This document shows positions 24,100 through 34,855 of a stretch of 64,000 bases of DNA, in pieces. Location of the stretch: contig JAPXFQ010000812.1 of assembly GCA_028564705.1 (NCBI GenBank), forward strand, positions 325,001 through 389,000, read 5' to 3'. The stretch comes from Apricaphanius iberus (taxonomy: Eukaryota; Chordata; Actinopteri; Cyprinodontiformes; Aphaniidae). Both the position numbers and the translations under genes were made by a program. The notes beneath the pieces were generated by a model that had not been told where the DNA came from, did no database searches, and saw only the letters and a list, made by a program, of their open reading frames with translations. Position 1 is the first letter of the stretch. Every line of letters starts with the position of its first letter.

Positions 24100-24244
24100 T
24101 AAATCCCAGAATGTTCTAATTGGATTACAAGTACCCTAGAAAGGACACCAAAGTAAAAGGAGATGAAGACTCTGGCGACTTGCCCAGGGTGCACCCACCT
24201 CTCACCCGATGGATGGATGGATGGATGGATGGATGGATGGATGG
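24100..24244 (+). repeat. SINE/LINE 3' end with (ATGG)n tail
   Basis: The segment ends CTGGCGACTTGCCCAGGGTG, a short CACCTCTCACCC block, then nine ATGG units (24209-24244). This is the + strand form of the tail seen inverted at 58565-58714 and 61978-62094, with an internal deletion. Confidence 0.7.
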
Positions 24245-24340
24245 GAGCTGAAGAAAAATTCAGTCTACACTTTTCAGATCTTTAGGTTTTTCAAACCATT
24301 TCTCCAATCAGCTTTACAATTATGCTAATAATACACTGGT

Positions 24341-24727
24341 CCATCCATCTCTCCATCATTTATACCTGCTCATACTTTCAGGGTCACGGAGCGGTTGGTG
24401 TCTGCTTCCAACAGTCATTGGGCAAGAGGCAGGTTACACCCTAAACAGGTCACTGGTCCATCAAACTGCAACACAGAGAAAAATAGAACAATTGAATATG
24501 GACACACACTACAACCTTAGGTGGACCAATGAATCGAACACTCATGTGTTTGGACTGTGGAAGGAAGCTGGGATACCTGGAAAGAACCCATGAATGCACA
24601 AGGAGAACATGAAAACTCAGAAAGGTTCCTCAAACCACTCAAATCCAGAAAGCCCCTATGCCAAGATTTGAATTCAGGATCTCCTTGCTGCAAGACAGCA
24701 GCACTGCTAACTGCACCACCCGGCTAT
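24341..24727 (-). repeat. tRNA-derived SINE, near full length
   Basis: On the minus strand the element begins at 24727 with a tRNA-like head: a GGTGGTGCAGTTAGCAG promoter-A-like stretch and a B-box-like GAATTCAAATC near 24667-24677. It then has a central CTTTCCAGGTATCCCAGC region and a 3' part ending in ATGG/ATGGA units near 24341. Internal RNA polymerase III promoters of this kind define SINEs. The 3' end is shared with other copies at 53880, 58565, 60225 and 61978, consistent with mobilisation by a partner LINE. It is diverged and presumably inactive. Confidence 0.65.
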
Positions 24728-26119
24728 CTTACTACATTGGTCTTATGCCTATGTCACATATAAATACATAGAAGTTTGGGGTTGTAATGTAAAAGAAATG
24801 TCACATTTGCTGTAACAGAGGTTTGGACTATGCTGTATTGAACTCAGAATAATACTCTTCAGTAGAATATTAAATGTGCTCACCTGAAAGCTCAATGTTC
24901 AAAGTTGGGCAACATTTTTACTAGCATAACAGGAACGTACATTTTGTTCAGCTGGATGTTTTTCAAGCATAGCCTGGTTGAGATTTTTCAGAACTTTTCT
25001 CCGTTATCCGATAAGTAAAGGTTTGAAATTACTCGCTTGTTAAAGAAACGTCTCCCCGAACACAGTGGTACTCCCTCTGTATATCAAACGGTGTCTGCAA
25101 ACTGAAGAGAAATTAGATGTCAGCTCACTTTGTCTTTGTATGCATTATTGCTGAGCTTTGTTCTCCCAACACAGACCCGGACATCACTCACCTGTTTTAG
25201 TCCAGAAACTCTTGTTTTTCAGTTCAGTTGGCTCTGCAGCGTTTAATTGAATAATTTTGACTAATTTCTATGGGAGACGTTGACAAACAGAAAGTACAGT
25301 AATGGATCTATCGTGGGTTGGGCTTTCAATAGTAACCAGGTACATGGAGAAGTTTTCAAAATGAAGCGTGAAAGTAGAAATACACATTTTTTAACCCGAA
25401 ACTTAGAAACTGATTACGAAGAGAGAAATAACTTAGTAGTAACCCTAATTGTAACTGGCTGAACTTTTACTCAACTGTTTTTACTCACTCTGTAATGATT
25501 CCTGTTCTGGCATTCATGGTATTTCACAAACTGCAGTCAGACAGCTTGAACAGAGAACAATCTGCAAGAAAAGGTCCAAAGGCCCAGACTGGAATGCAGG
25601 CCAACTATGCAGCTCAGTGGTCCATACTTTCACTTTCAAATAATAAAAGTTGCAGAATAGAAAGTAACTTTTATTCAGAACTTTAAGAAAATGTAATGTC
25701 AGCCCAAAAATGTATACTTATAGTTATACTAGCCCGTATTAAGAAATAATAAACTTGTAAATATTATGTAATGTCCCTTTTAATGTTGCTCTCGAGTGTG
25801 TCTGCACATGGGGGTTGGGTCAGGGGGAACGGGGTTTGAATGTGATCATTCTTTAAATCTGGGACGTAGGAATGGGAAAGTGATATATGTGGGGTCATGT
25901 TTAATTTGTAAAGCATTTACAATCATTGTATAAAAAGCACTTTTTAAATTAAGTTTTATTGATCTTTTGCTTATGATAGGCTGTAGACAGCAGTTCATTT
26001 GGCTTTGTGTTCAAAAATGAAGAAAAAAATATTTTAAACACCTAATATGTTAAGCCCCCCTTTTCTGTGATACCTGTAATTAAAATCAAATGTACTACAG
26101 AGGCTTTAGAAGTTCTTTA
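24728..26119. other. Intergenic DNA without recognised features
   Basis: AT-rich sequence with only short chance open frames was seen. Confidence 0.4.
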
Positions 26120-26400
26120 GACAACACTGATGAACAACAACATTAAAAAGAACAGTACAGCAGTCAGGTCAGGGAGAAAGTGGTGAAGTGGAACCTGAAC
26201 ACAAAATCACCGATATGAAACATGGTGGTGGAGGTATGATTCTAAGGTATGATGTTCTTCAGGAAAACTGGTCAGAGTTGATGGGAAGATGGATGAAGTT
26301 AAATTCTGGAGAATCCTGGAAGAAAATCTGCGAGTACTGACCAAGGTGGAGGTTCACCAGCAAGAGAACATGAGAGCTACAATGAAATACTCCAGCTTAA
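26120..26400 (+). mobile_element. Tc1-like transposase fragment
   Basis: The + strand preserves a run of Tc1 landmarks: GATATGAAACATGGTGGTGG, then CTGGTCAGAGTTGATGGG, GAAGATGGATGAAG and TCCTGGAAGAAAATCTG. These correspond to the middle of the transposase. Stops and frameshifts abound and the ends are missing. Confidence 0.65.
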
Positions 26401-27239
26401 AGCAAATTCATATTTTGTTTTGTTTTTTATTTTAAATTCTAAGAAGTTATCCTTCTAATCCAACAATTTTTTGCAAAATTACAAAGAATGAAAAAAAAAA
26501 CAACAGTTTAGTCTTAATAGGTAGCATAGATAGCCTATGTAAAGCTGTCAGAGACACGCCCCAACTACCTAACAATTCAGTGATACTCTATGTTCCTCAA
26601 TCAAATACAGGTCTCAATGGCTTATTTTTTCAATAGATTTGCTGTGGTCTCCAGAATGAATTATGGCCTTTTGAGCTGTTTTATGTGGAATAAATGGTCT
26701 GACGCTTTTAAGGAGGCTGCAGTTTGTCCAAGGAATGGGTGGGGGAAAATGGCAGGTTCACAGTCTAATTCATCATAATTCACAATACGTAAAAGTCTTG
26801 CCTGTGATTAGCTCACAGCAAAGCGAATCTTATGCTTCCCTCCAATAAATAATTTAACTCAGTTCACTGGCATTTATCCAAGCCAATTCCAACAGTTTCT
26901 TCATCAGCTACTGTTTCTTGGGAAAAATGCAAGGCTGATGCCCGACGTGTTCTGCCATACTGTGGAGTTGCTAACAGATAGCTTCGCTGCTAACCCTTCT
27001 AGCTTCTAATAGCAGAGATGTCCTCTGCTCTCTCCAGGCTGCAAAATAAGCCTTCCCGTGGGTGCTGGCAAGCACAGACAGGTAAGACCATGAACACTAA
27101 TTATCCCTGTTACGTAGAAGCGACTGGCTTTTTCCGACTGACTCCTTTTGCCATGTTTTTCTTTCTGTGGCTGATGCAGGCTATAGGAGTTGGAGAAAAT
27201 GTGCACATGCAGCATCCATAGCCAGCTCAGAGTGACCAA
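26401..27239. other. Intergenic DNA; possible paired old repeat near 27140-27239
   Basis: 27165-27215 resembles 7195-7245 (both have CTGATGCAG followed by GGAGAAAAT, CACATG and CATGC/GCATC). They may be two copies of an unnamed old repeat. No gene was seen. Confidence 0.35.
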
Positions 27240-27330
27240 ACATATTTCACAAAAAAACTTGTATTACACTTTAATAAATGTAATTCGACAAAATGTGAAA
27301 ATTCTTTAAAGGGTGTGGATACTTTAGCAT
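27240..27330. mobile_element. Tc1-like terminal repeat fragment
   Basis: TTCGACAAAATGTGAAAATTC followed by AAAGGGTGTGGATACTTT matches the outer end of teleost Tc1 elements. No transposase sequence adjoins it. Confidence 0.55.
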
Positions 27331-27659
27331 GAAGCTGCGGATAAAAAAAACTGAATGAGGGTTTTGCTTATGGCATAGAGCTGAATATATAATTTTTCCT
27401 GATTATAATTTATTGTACTTGAATTTAGATTCAATTTAGATCTGTATAGTTATTCTATTTATTTAATGTTTGAGATATTTCTTGTAATTTTGGCATAACT
27501 TTACCTAAAAAAGTTTTATGAAGGACATCTTATTGAAATCAGCTAAAAACATACTCTGATCCTCTAACCCCCACCATGCAAGAGCTTCTTCTTGCTGAAG
27601 GATCTTTATGACGCACATCAAATGTTGCAGAGGATCTAATGAAATACTTCTCCAGTTAA

Positions 27660-28010
27660 TCTGTGAAGTCAAAGTGAAACCTCTGCTCTGCGAAGTAATA
27701 ACTGCAGACCTTGGTCCAACAACATTCACCTTGCTCAAATAGTGCTCATGCGGGTCTAAAACAAATAAATCTCTGCTGTGGCTTCAGTCGGCACGCCAGA
27801 TGGATGAGCTTTGACACGTCTGATAATGACAGAGTGAGTGAGGGCGCGGGCTTCAGAACAATGACTGCAAAGTATTTGAAAGTCAATTTGAAACGACTTC
27901 CTTTCTCTGTCAGAATTACCTGTCTGGGTGTTTTAATGTGGTCATTTCCACCATCTGGTCCAGCTGCTTTCACTAGATTAACACATATTTGAGGATATCA
28001 TTAAGCCTCC
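27660..28010. other. Candidate conserved non-coding element
   Basis: Complex, moderate-GC sequence without repeats, framed by AT-rich DNA, about 2.5 kb before the gene's promoter island. Several transcription-factor-like cores occur (CTGATAATGACAG near 27818, TTTGACACG near 27810). It is only a candidate; comparison with other fish genomes would decide. Confidence 0.25.
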
Positions 28011-28424
28011 AGCAGAAATTGAACAAAAACGACTCTTTATTAACTCGCTTCACCTTCAGCTTCAACCAAATGCCCACCAGAATACACTATGAGAGAACAA
28101 GCCATGCATCTATGTAAAATTTTGCAGATTTCATATAACTACAAACTGAACAAATGTCATGGAATTAGCTTTTTTACCTGTTCATGAATGGGATCTCTCC
28201 ACGTACTCCAAAAAACATCCCTGCTCAGTGAATTGGTCTCTCTAAATTGCAGTGAAACCCTGCATTGACAAGCAGTTATAAAAGTGGCTGGCTGGCTCGA
28301 TGGATGGACGTCAACAGACCATGTTTGGCCGGAGTTTATCTCACATTACTTAAGCATGTTTAGAATTATGCCGTAAAAACATATATGGAAGCTTCAAAGT
28401 TATGTTTGGTTAGAGAATCTCAGG

Positions 28425-28640
28425 ATCTTGTGTTTGCTTTTTGCAGATGAAGTTGTTCTGTTACCTTAAGCTTAGACCTTCCCTTGTGCAGCAAAGTAGT
28501 TCAAAAGTGGGATGAAGATCTGCACTTCAAAATCTTAGGCCTTTCCCCATAAAATTGCAAAATGGGGTGTGTTGCTTTGGTCTGTTGTGATGAAGAATGA
28601 ACTGAATCAATTAGCGAAAGGCTCTAGCTAATCCTCACAT
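28425..28640 (+). pseudogene. Non-LTR reverse-transcriptase fragment
   Basis: The + strand reads CTTTTTGCAGATGAAGTTGTTC (28436-28457), which translates as LFADEVV. This is the catalytic [F/Y]ADD motif of LINE reverse transcriptase with the second Asp changed to Glu. About 120 bp later comes GGTCTGTTGTGATGAAGAA, matching the WSVVMKNEL-like segment downstream in the same protein family. The DNA between is shortened. It is a dead fragment of the family whose 3' ends are at 40500 and 52090. Confidence 0.65.
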
Positions 28641-29089
28641 ACAGTATGGACAGAAGTATCATGAACAAAAGACAGAGATGGTTGCATCTCCTGAACATCT
28701 CTATTTCTCTGCTTCTCTCTCATAGGACCGCAGACAAAGAATATGATATCCATAGAAATATTATTAGGAAATTTGTCTCTTCTTGTCTCAATCTCATAAA
28801 CCCAATATCATGTCTTGGTTCTTACACCAATGGTATCTATTATTTAGCATGTTTGTTGATATTTTGACCGGCTAAAAAATGGGAAATTTTTAGTTCTGAT
28901 GTGTTTAATGAAGAGAACAAAAAATATTTTCCTGTATTTGTATTTCCTTAACATCTTGCCCTAATCATATTATTATTCTGCAGCATTTACTTCCTTACTC
29001 ATGTATCTGAAAAAAAGACAAAAACCTGCTGTAGGCTCCAATTAAATAAGCCCTCCAATAAAGTACAGTCATTTAAAAGTTGTTTAACC
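28641..29089. other. Intergenic DNA, nothing recognised
   Basis: No exon or repeat was recognised in this AT-rich stretch. Confidence 0.4.
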
Positions 29090-30165
29090 AGCCGAGGTGG
29101 GCAGAGTACACAGAAATGGTTCTCAGGAATGAAAACACTGCATCAATGTGTTTTTATTAAAGTAAAGTAAAATGTAGCTGTAACAGAAATTACTATCACA
29201 AGTAACAGTGAGAAAGTAATAAGTTAAAAGGCTACTAAACAACTGAGTAACTAAATAGAACATCAGATCAGTTCTTTTAGCTTAGATTAAAAAAAGATTT
29301 AATCAGACAGACAAAAATATAGTTATCTACAAATTATAGTACCCTAAATAGTACAATGGCTTGACTTTTACATATAGATAGCATTAAAAAATTTAAAGCA
29401 GAAGAAAAACTTAATTAAACTGAACGCTTGTTTTAACTAAAAATGCAATGAGACTCAATTATTTTCAATCTACTGAGGCTGTTGTGCCATTTGGAGGTCA
29501 ATATGGGGTATCTTACCCTGGCCTAATATACAGTATATATATATATCACCTACTGTAAGAATTTGTTTCATTAGTCTTAGAAAAATGATTTGGAAATTTT
29601 TTTCAAATTTGATATTTTACCATTATGTCACCTATTATTCATTTATTTCAGCTTCAAGAATTTAAACATAACTTCACATTTTTGTTGAATTACATAATCT
29701 ATAATTGTTAAATCATCTTCCAACATCTCAGCAGAAATACTCAAGTACTCAATTCTTGCGCAGCCTTTTTACCAAAACACTTTTTTACTCTACCTGAGTA
29801 TTTTTTGGGGTTACTTTTTTCTCTTTTACTTGAGTAATTATCAGTGAAGTAGTGCTCCTTTTATTTTTTTTATTTTTTATTTTTATTTTTTTACAATTTT
29901 TTACAACTTTACCCATCTCAGAAAACAACGTTTGAAGAACAAAGCTTACGTACGAACTAGAGGTCTCATCTTAGTATCACTGTAGGCTTGTATCGTTGTC
30001 CGAAGCATTTTTGGTAAACATGCATGTTTTGATTCAGTGAAATTTTTCTCAATAGGTATAATATCAATTTTCCTCCTGTATGAGAAGCAATAGGCTACCT
30101 CACGATAGTATTACTCAAGTAAAATTAAAAAGTATGGATACTTAAAACTACTCCTTAAAACCAGT
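29090..30165. mobile_element. Old hAT-like element remnants with T-rich tract
   Basis: GAGGTGGGCAGAGTAC at 29095-29110, and on the far side AAGTACTCAATTCTTG, TTTTACTTGAGTAATTATC and TTACTCAAGTAAAATTAAA, are motifs of a widespread teleost non-autonomous hAT-like repeat. Between them lies AT-rich DNA, a short (TA)n at 29533-29546 and a T-rich tract at 29858-29912. The exact ends were not found. Confidence 0.45.
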
Positions 30166-30239
30166 TACCACGCAGCTGTATGAATAAAACACTTCCTAAA
30201 CTTCTGCAACAGTCAAATGCTTTTCACCACTCACTGTGG

Positions 30240-30620
30240 AAAAAGTATTGATTTGTGATCAGAACGTGTGTTTGCGCGCACCAAGATGAACGCCTCCTCT
30301 CTTCCAAAACACTTCTCTAAAACATGGTTACGGTATTTTCCTGTTTGCTCCGCTTCCACTAGTTATCGACCGAAACCTGCAGGATCTCAGCCGAACAACC
30401 GCAGAGATGGAAGGTTGGGGTGGGGTGTGGTGGATTGGGTAATTACCGGGGGTACCTGAACTGGTGACGCGGGCGGAGGATGGGAGGGTGGAGGGCCGTC
30501 CGCAGAGAGAGAGAGGAGGCGGGCCGGAGAGAAGGGAGAGAGGTCTTGGCTCTTGTTTTAGGAAGGCGCTTTGATTCAGTAGCTGAGACGGCGAGGCGCT
30601 CACCGGCCACTCCGAAGCTT
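30240..30620 (+). promoter_or_regulatory. shisa6: CpG-rich promoter and probable non-coding exon 1 of the Shisa gene
   Basis: GC and CpG content rise sharply here relative to the flanks, with GCGGGCGGAGG, CCGTCCGC and GGCGGGCCGG clusters at 30468-30530 and a GA-rich stretch. A reversed CCAAT (ATTGG) near 30434 precedes a TAATTACC homeobox-type core. The island closes at a strong donor, GCTT/GTAAGT (exon end 30620). This pairs with an acceptor, CCTTTCACAG, at 31009-31018, so 30621-31018 is probably a 398-bp 5'UTR intron. The transcription start lies inside the island but cannot be placed exactly; no TATA box is evident. Confidence 0.65.
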
Positions 30621-31018
30621 GTAAGTCTTTATTTAATTTTCCAATCTTTCTGCTTGCTATTCAGTTATTATTTTTTTTAGTGAAGCGTTAAAGTTAAGGT
30701 TGATTTGTTTTTGGTTTTTAGGTAAGTTCAAATAGCTGTAATAATCAGAAGTTTGTGCGTAGAATGAAGAACGCGCATTTTTAAGCTCCATGTTGTTCAT
30801 GTTGGAGTTTTATTATCGAATGAAAAAGATAGATTTCAAGTTTAAAAAGGAAACGCGCACATTTAATGTGCTGGGATCTAAAATACATAAAGGGGACTCC
30901 GGCGCTATCCATGGTGCTGAAACCCTTTGGAGCTTCATTTCATAAGCATTATTCCTTTAACAGCATAAACGCAGATTGATAGTAACGTTTTCATGACCAA
31001 CCTCTCACCCTTTCACAG

Positions 31019-31341
31019 TGCAGTCCAGAGCAACTTGGACAAAAGACAGATTCACTAGCGGGACCTCGGCTCAAGTTTCCAAAAAGAAACTTTTCAGAAA
31101 TGAATTGAACATCTGTCTAAAAACAAGCCGTGTGTTGGGTTGTCAAACTATCAGAAAATGTCTAATGAGGGAACGATCAGTCTCTCAGGGTCCGCGAGTG
31201 TGAGCTTGTCACAAACGAGAGTACCTGAGGTGAAGAAAAGCGCAAGAAGCTCCACTCCATAAGAAGTGGAGAAGTGAACATCCAGAAGCGTGAAGCCAGA
31301 AGAGAGTGGAGGTCAACAAGCCAACACCAGCGCGTCCTCAA
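31019..31341 (+). promoter_or_regulatory. shisa6: 5'UTR leader of the Shisa gene with three uORFs
   Basis: This leader runs from the predicted acceptor to the coding start. It contains three upstream ATGs, each followed by a stop before the main start. The first (31100-31108) is a minimal Met-Asn-stop. The second (31158-31262) has 34 codons and A at -3. The third (31165-31203) has 12 codons and overlaps the second in another frame. Such uORFs usually lower translation of the main frame. An AATTGAAC and purine-rich context surrounds them. The exon joins coding exon 1 without a break. Confidence 0.6.
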
Positions 31342-31901
31342 ATGATGGGGATAAAGCACCTCCTGCTTCTTTTGATTTACTTAGATCCGCTAAATGTCCT
31401 GTGCGCCGCCACCACCGCCAACAAGAGGAGCAAGACCCCGCCGAGGAGGAACCCGAAAGCGAAGGAGGTGAACGCAAGCACCACCGCGCCCCCCGCCGCC
31501 ATCCCGCGGAAAATCACCCAGGTCCAAGCTCCCTCGGTGGTTCAGCACGACACCTGCATGGGCTACTACGACGTGAGCGGCCAGTACGACAAGGAGTTCG
31601 CCTGCAACAACACAGACCACCGTTTCTGCTGCGGCAGCTGCTTCCTGCGCTTCTGCTGCGCGGACCGCGGCAAGCGGCTGGAGCAGAAGAGCTGCACCAA
31701 CTACAACACCCCGGACTGGATCAAGACCCAGCCGCCCTCACCGGCGCCCACAGGGGACACATACGACCCAGCGCTGGACCAGACCAACACCACGGTGTAC
31801 ATCACCTGCGGCGTCATTGCGCTCGTCATCGCCATCGGGATTTCTGCTAAAGTTGCCTACGATAAAGCCACGAAACCCCCCCAGGAGATGAATGTGCACA
31901 G
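31342..31901 (+). CDS. shisa6: Shisa6-type protein, coding exon 1 (signal peptide, Shisa domain, membrane span)
   Basis: This exon encodes the first 187 residues of a single-pass membrane protein of the Shisa family. Known mammalian Shisa6 (CKAMP52) binds AMPA-type glutamate receptors at synapses and slows their desensitisation. Seen here: signal peptide at residues 1-22 (MMGIKHLLLLLIYLDPLNVL), a short Pro/Lys-rich linker, and the Shisa domain with eight cysteines at 72, 88, 96, 97, 100, 105, 106 and 118. The signature GYYDVSGQYDKEF (74-86) is, as I remember it, the Shisa6 form. The membrane span is about 152-170. N-glycosylation sequons occur at 44, 90 and 149. Two adjacent ATGs start the frame; the second (31345) has A at -3 and G at +4, the better context. 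A longer in-frame reading from 31306 begins with GTG and is not used. The exon ends in phase 2 at a CACAG/GTAAAA donor. GC is far higher than the flanks. A teleost shisa7 paralog is the main alternative. Confidence 0.93.
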
Positions 31902-32109
31902 GTAAAACACTTCTGATTATTATACACTAATATAAGAACCTCAAACTTTAATGTAGTTCAGTGTAACTTTTTGTTGATAGATAAACTTAAAGTTATGTGT
32001 TTTTAAGCGAAAGACAATGGATATCTAGTTTTTTTTTTTGTTTTGTTTTTTATCGCCACATCTGAAAAGTGGGGTATGCGTTTGTTTTTAGCCTTTGCAG
32101 AATCACTTG
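31902..32109 (+). other. Start of intron 1
   Basis: Intron 1 of the Shisa gene runs from 31902 to 39318 (7417 bp). This first part has only a T-rich tract near 32030-32050. Confidence 0.6.
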
Positions 32110-32320
32110 TAGAACCCGCTTTTGCTGCAGGTATTTTGGGCATAGTTGCCTAACATCCTAAAGGCTTGAAAGTCTTCTTTCCCTGGTTCAACACACCTGG
32201 ATCATATGAAGGTTCAATATCAGGACATCTGCAGAACCTTTACTTGCTGAGGATGTAGTTGGACCATTTGAATAAGCTGTGTTGGAGCAGAGTCACATGC
32301 AAAGCTGATTATCAGTGATT
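32110..32320. mobile_element. Palindromic MITE remnant in intron 1
   Basis: CCTGGTTCAACACACCTGGA on one side and AGCTGTGTTGGAGCAGAG on the other are inverted arms of a teleost MITE that occurs again at about 56940-57105. No coding capacity is present. Confidence 0.6.
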
Positions 32321-33238
32321 GCTGCTTTGAATGGTCATGAGTCCCGGTGCCTCTCCCCAGGTCTCAGCTCATCGATTCTCTAAAAGATTTAGGTATTTTG
32401 AGAGAAAGTTGACTTGGTGTCCATTGAACCATTTGTGTGTCATTCTGACCACATGTTTTCAGTCATTATCCTACTTAAAGACCAATTGAACCCCATTTTT
32501 AGTTATTAGGCAGAGGCCACCTGATTTTAATAAAATGGTGTGATATTTCACATAGGTTTTTGATGCCAACAGGGTTCCCTTTGTGTTTTGTGGGGAAAAA
32601 AGATCTTTCAACACGCTACACAGTGGGAATTAGATGCTTTCATGCATATTTATTCTTTTTTTTCGTGCTAAACCCACCTGAAAGGGTTGTTGCTGAAAAA
32701 CTCAAGTCTTTGTCCAATCTAACCAGAACTCTTAGTTGGAGCCTTCACATTTTTCACACATTTGCATTTGTGATGGTAGAACAGAAAAGGCTTTTTAATG
32801 GATACACTAAAATTATGCTTGCTATTTGAACTGATGTCAAGTTATGGACTTTATCCTGTTTTCTTTATCCTCCTTTTATCCTGTTTGGTGGTTATGTTTA
32901 TATGCATCCCATTTTATTTTTGATTAGTCTAGCCCTTTCTATTGTGTGTTCTTATCATTTATGAGTTTCCCAGTTTATTGTTGGTTTAGAGGGTTATACC
33001 CAGTTACATTTTTTTTTTTCTGTTCATCAGTTCTGGTTCTGTGTTTAGCTCCTGTTCTGCCATTTGTTCTCTTTGATTCCCTCAGTTTCTTTTCTTTGAT
33101 TGCTCTTTCAGCTGCTTCCACTCTGCTCATTACCCCTGCTTTCCACTGAACGCGCAAGTGGCGCATAAAGTAATACATGTGTTTTACTTGTGAGCTCAGC
33201 AGTGTGCTCCTTCCCACCACCCTCAAAAAAATGAATAA
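32321..33238. other. Intron 1 sequence, nothing recognised
   Basis: AT-rich intronic DNA. Short open frames, such as those at 32560-32829 and 32946-33149, have no family features. Confidence 0.45.
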
Positions 33239-33404
33239 TTGGATTAACATAATTTGAATTATGGCCGTTTTTCCATCCAATAAATATATGCTGGTTGAAC
33301 CAAATTTACACACATCTGGACAATTTAACTCTATTTAAATTGGTTGAACCAGAAAATATTGTTTGGATGGAAAAACTTCCATCATTTAAATTGTGTTAAT
33401 CCAA
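33239..33404. mobile_element. 166-bp foldback (palindromic) element in intron 1
   Basis: The two halves are inverted copies of each other. TTGGATTAACATAATTTGAA at 33239 pairs with the complement of TTTAAATTGTGTTAATCCAA ending at 33404. The next inner blocks (GTTTTTCCATCCAA and GGTTGAACC) also pair, leaving a small loop near 33306-33337. This is the structure of a foldback MITE or a long inverted repeat. Confidence 0.8.
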
Positions 33405-34499
33405 CAAGGTATTTTTCCAGTCGGCGCTGAAAGCGCTCCATGCAGCTGGTCCCAGGCAATCACGAAATCACATGAGAATTGCAATTTCATAACTTACAGG
33501 TTTGTATTCACAGAAAAAAAATGACTCAATGTTCATAAAAATGTAACTTCTTGTAGTCAATGATAAATAGCAATACATTAAACCCAAAGACCGACTGACT
33601 TCAAATCTGGTGTAACAAGTAATGATGTTCATTTTTCATAGTCAAACTAAAGGAAAGCTGCAAATTTCTGTTATTTTGAAAAAATGTGGATGCTTTACCT
33701 TGCTCAAGTCTTGGATTTCCTGTCTGGCCAGATCTAATTGAATGAGCTTGACTAGTGTTAGAATCTTAGAGCATAAAAATATTCAGGACAGAGCCGTGAC
33801 GCCACGTTTCTGGGACAAATGCACTTTGCACCTGGTTGAAATAGACCCATTGACTATAATGGCGGCGGTAGTCGATGTGCGCCTCTCTGGTGGAAAGCCA
33901 GGGTTAGGTGGCTCCCCCTGCTCAACCTACCCTGTGTAATTCTGCCCTACATTATCTCCCCTTCATGTTCCTGCTTTGGTTTTAGATTTAGATCAGTTCA
34001 AATTTTTAGATTTTTAAGTCTGTCTTTTTTTTTTACTTGCTTTTGGATCCTGAAGCATCATCTTTGTTTTTTATTCTACTTCTGCCTCCCTCTTGCCTGC
34101 ATTTGGGTCCTCCATAATCAGCAAACCTTTTTGTTCTTCTTTCTCTTTACCTGTGCCATCCTTATCACTGTGCAATGTGGCAAACTAAACATGGGTCATC
34201 ATCCAGCTTTGTGGCTGGTGGCTATGAAAAATGGGCCTCTATGTCACATGATTTTTATACTGTCGATATTTCCTTTTAAGCTCATCTGGGACCACAGTTC
34301 ACTGATATCTGTTGCTTTTCTAATCATAAGGATCAAATTCCTGAGAGACCAGTATGTCTGGACATTCTTATAATCTCTTCACACCTTTTGCTTTAGTAGT
34401 AGATGGAAAGGATGATTAAATTCATCAGCAACCTCTTGGAATTTTTGATCAACATTCACAGATAGAAGTGAAGTAGCCTAAGAAACTTAGATCTGTATA
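33405..34499. other. Intron 1 sequence with a CpG-richer patch at 33790-33950
   Basis: A small GC-richer part near 33790-33950 (ATGGCGGCGGTAGTCGATG) has no open exon with splice sites. The remainder is AT-rich and unremarkable. Confidence 0.35.
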
Positions 34500-34855
34500 T
34501 AGGAATGCACTGATACTGATAATGGTATTGGGACAATACGGTTCTAATATACTTGAATCTGTATTGGTTAAAGTTAACCGATACCACAAACCGATTCTTA
34601 AATTGTGGAAAAGCTGCAGTAATTTCACAGAAACAAAAATTTTCCACTTAAAATTTTTGTTTTGTGATCATCAATCATTTTTTATTAATATTTTATTTAT
34701 ATCTAATTCACCATCATTAGCTGTAACAAGCAGAGAAGAAAATAAAACCTGTCTCCCAATCCATTGCATTTTTTTGTGTGATAGAAGTTTCTGCATTGGT
34801 ACTTGGTATTGGCAAGTACTCCTATCCTAGTATTGGTATTGTATCGGTTTGAAAA
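34500..34855. mobile_element. hAT-like MITE remnant
   Basis: AGGAATGCACTGATACTGAT at the left, repeated GGTATTGG and ACCGATACC motifs inside and GTATTGTATCGGTTTG at the right match a teleost repeat built of GATACCGATA-type sequence. The termini and duplication are not clear. Confidence 0.5.

Noticed and set aside
31306..31341. Upstream in-frame extension of the Shisa protein by 12 residues
   Set aside because: The codon at 31306 is GTG. The signal peptide fits a start at the ATG pair 31342-31347.
31290..31850. A 186-codon + strand open frame overlapping Shisa exon 1 in another frame
   Set aside because: It starts with GTG, is Arg/His/Pro-rich as expected for an out-of-frame reading of GC-rich coding DNA, and crosses no splice signal of its own.
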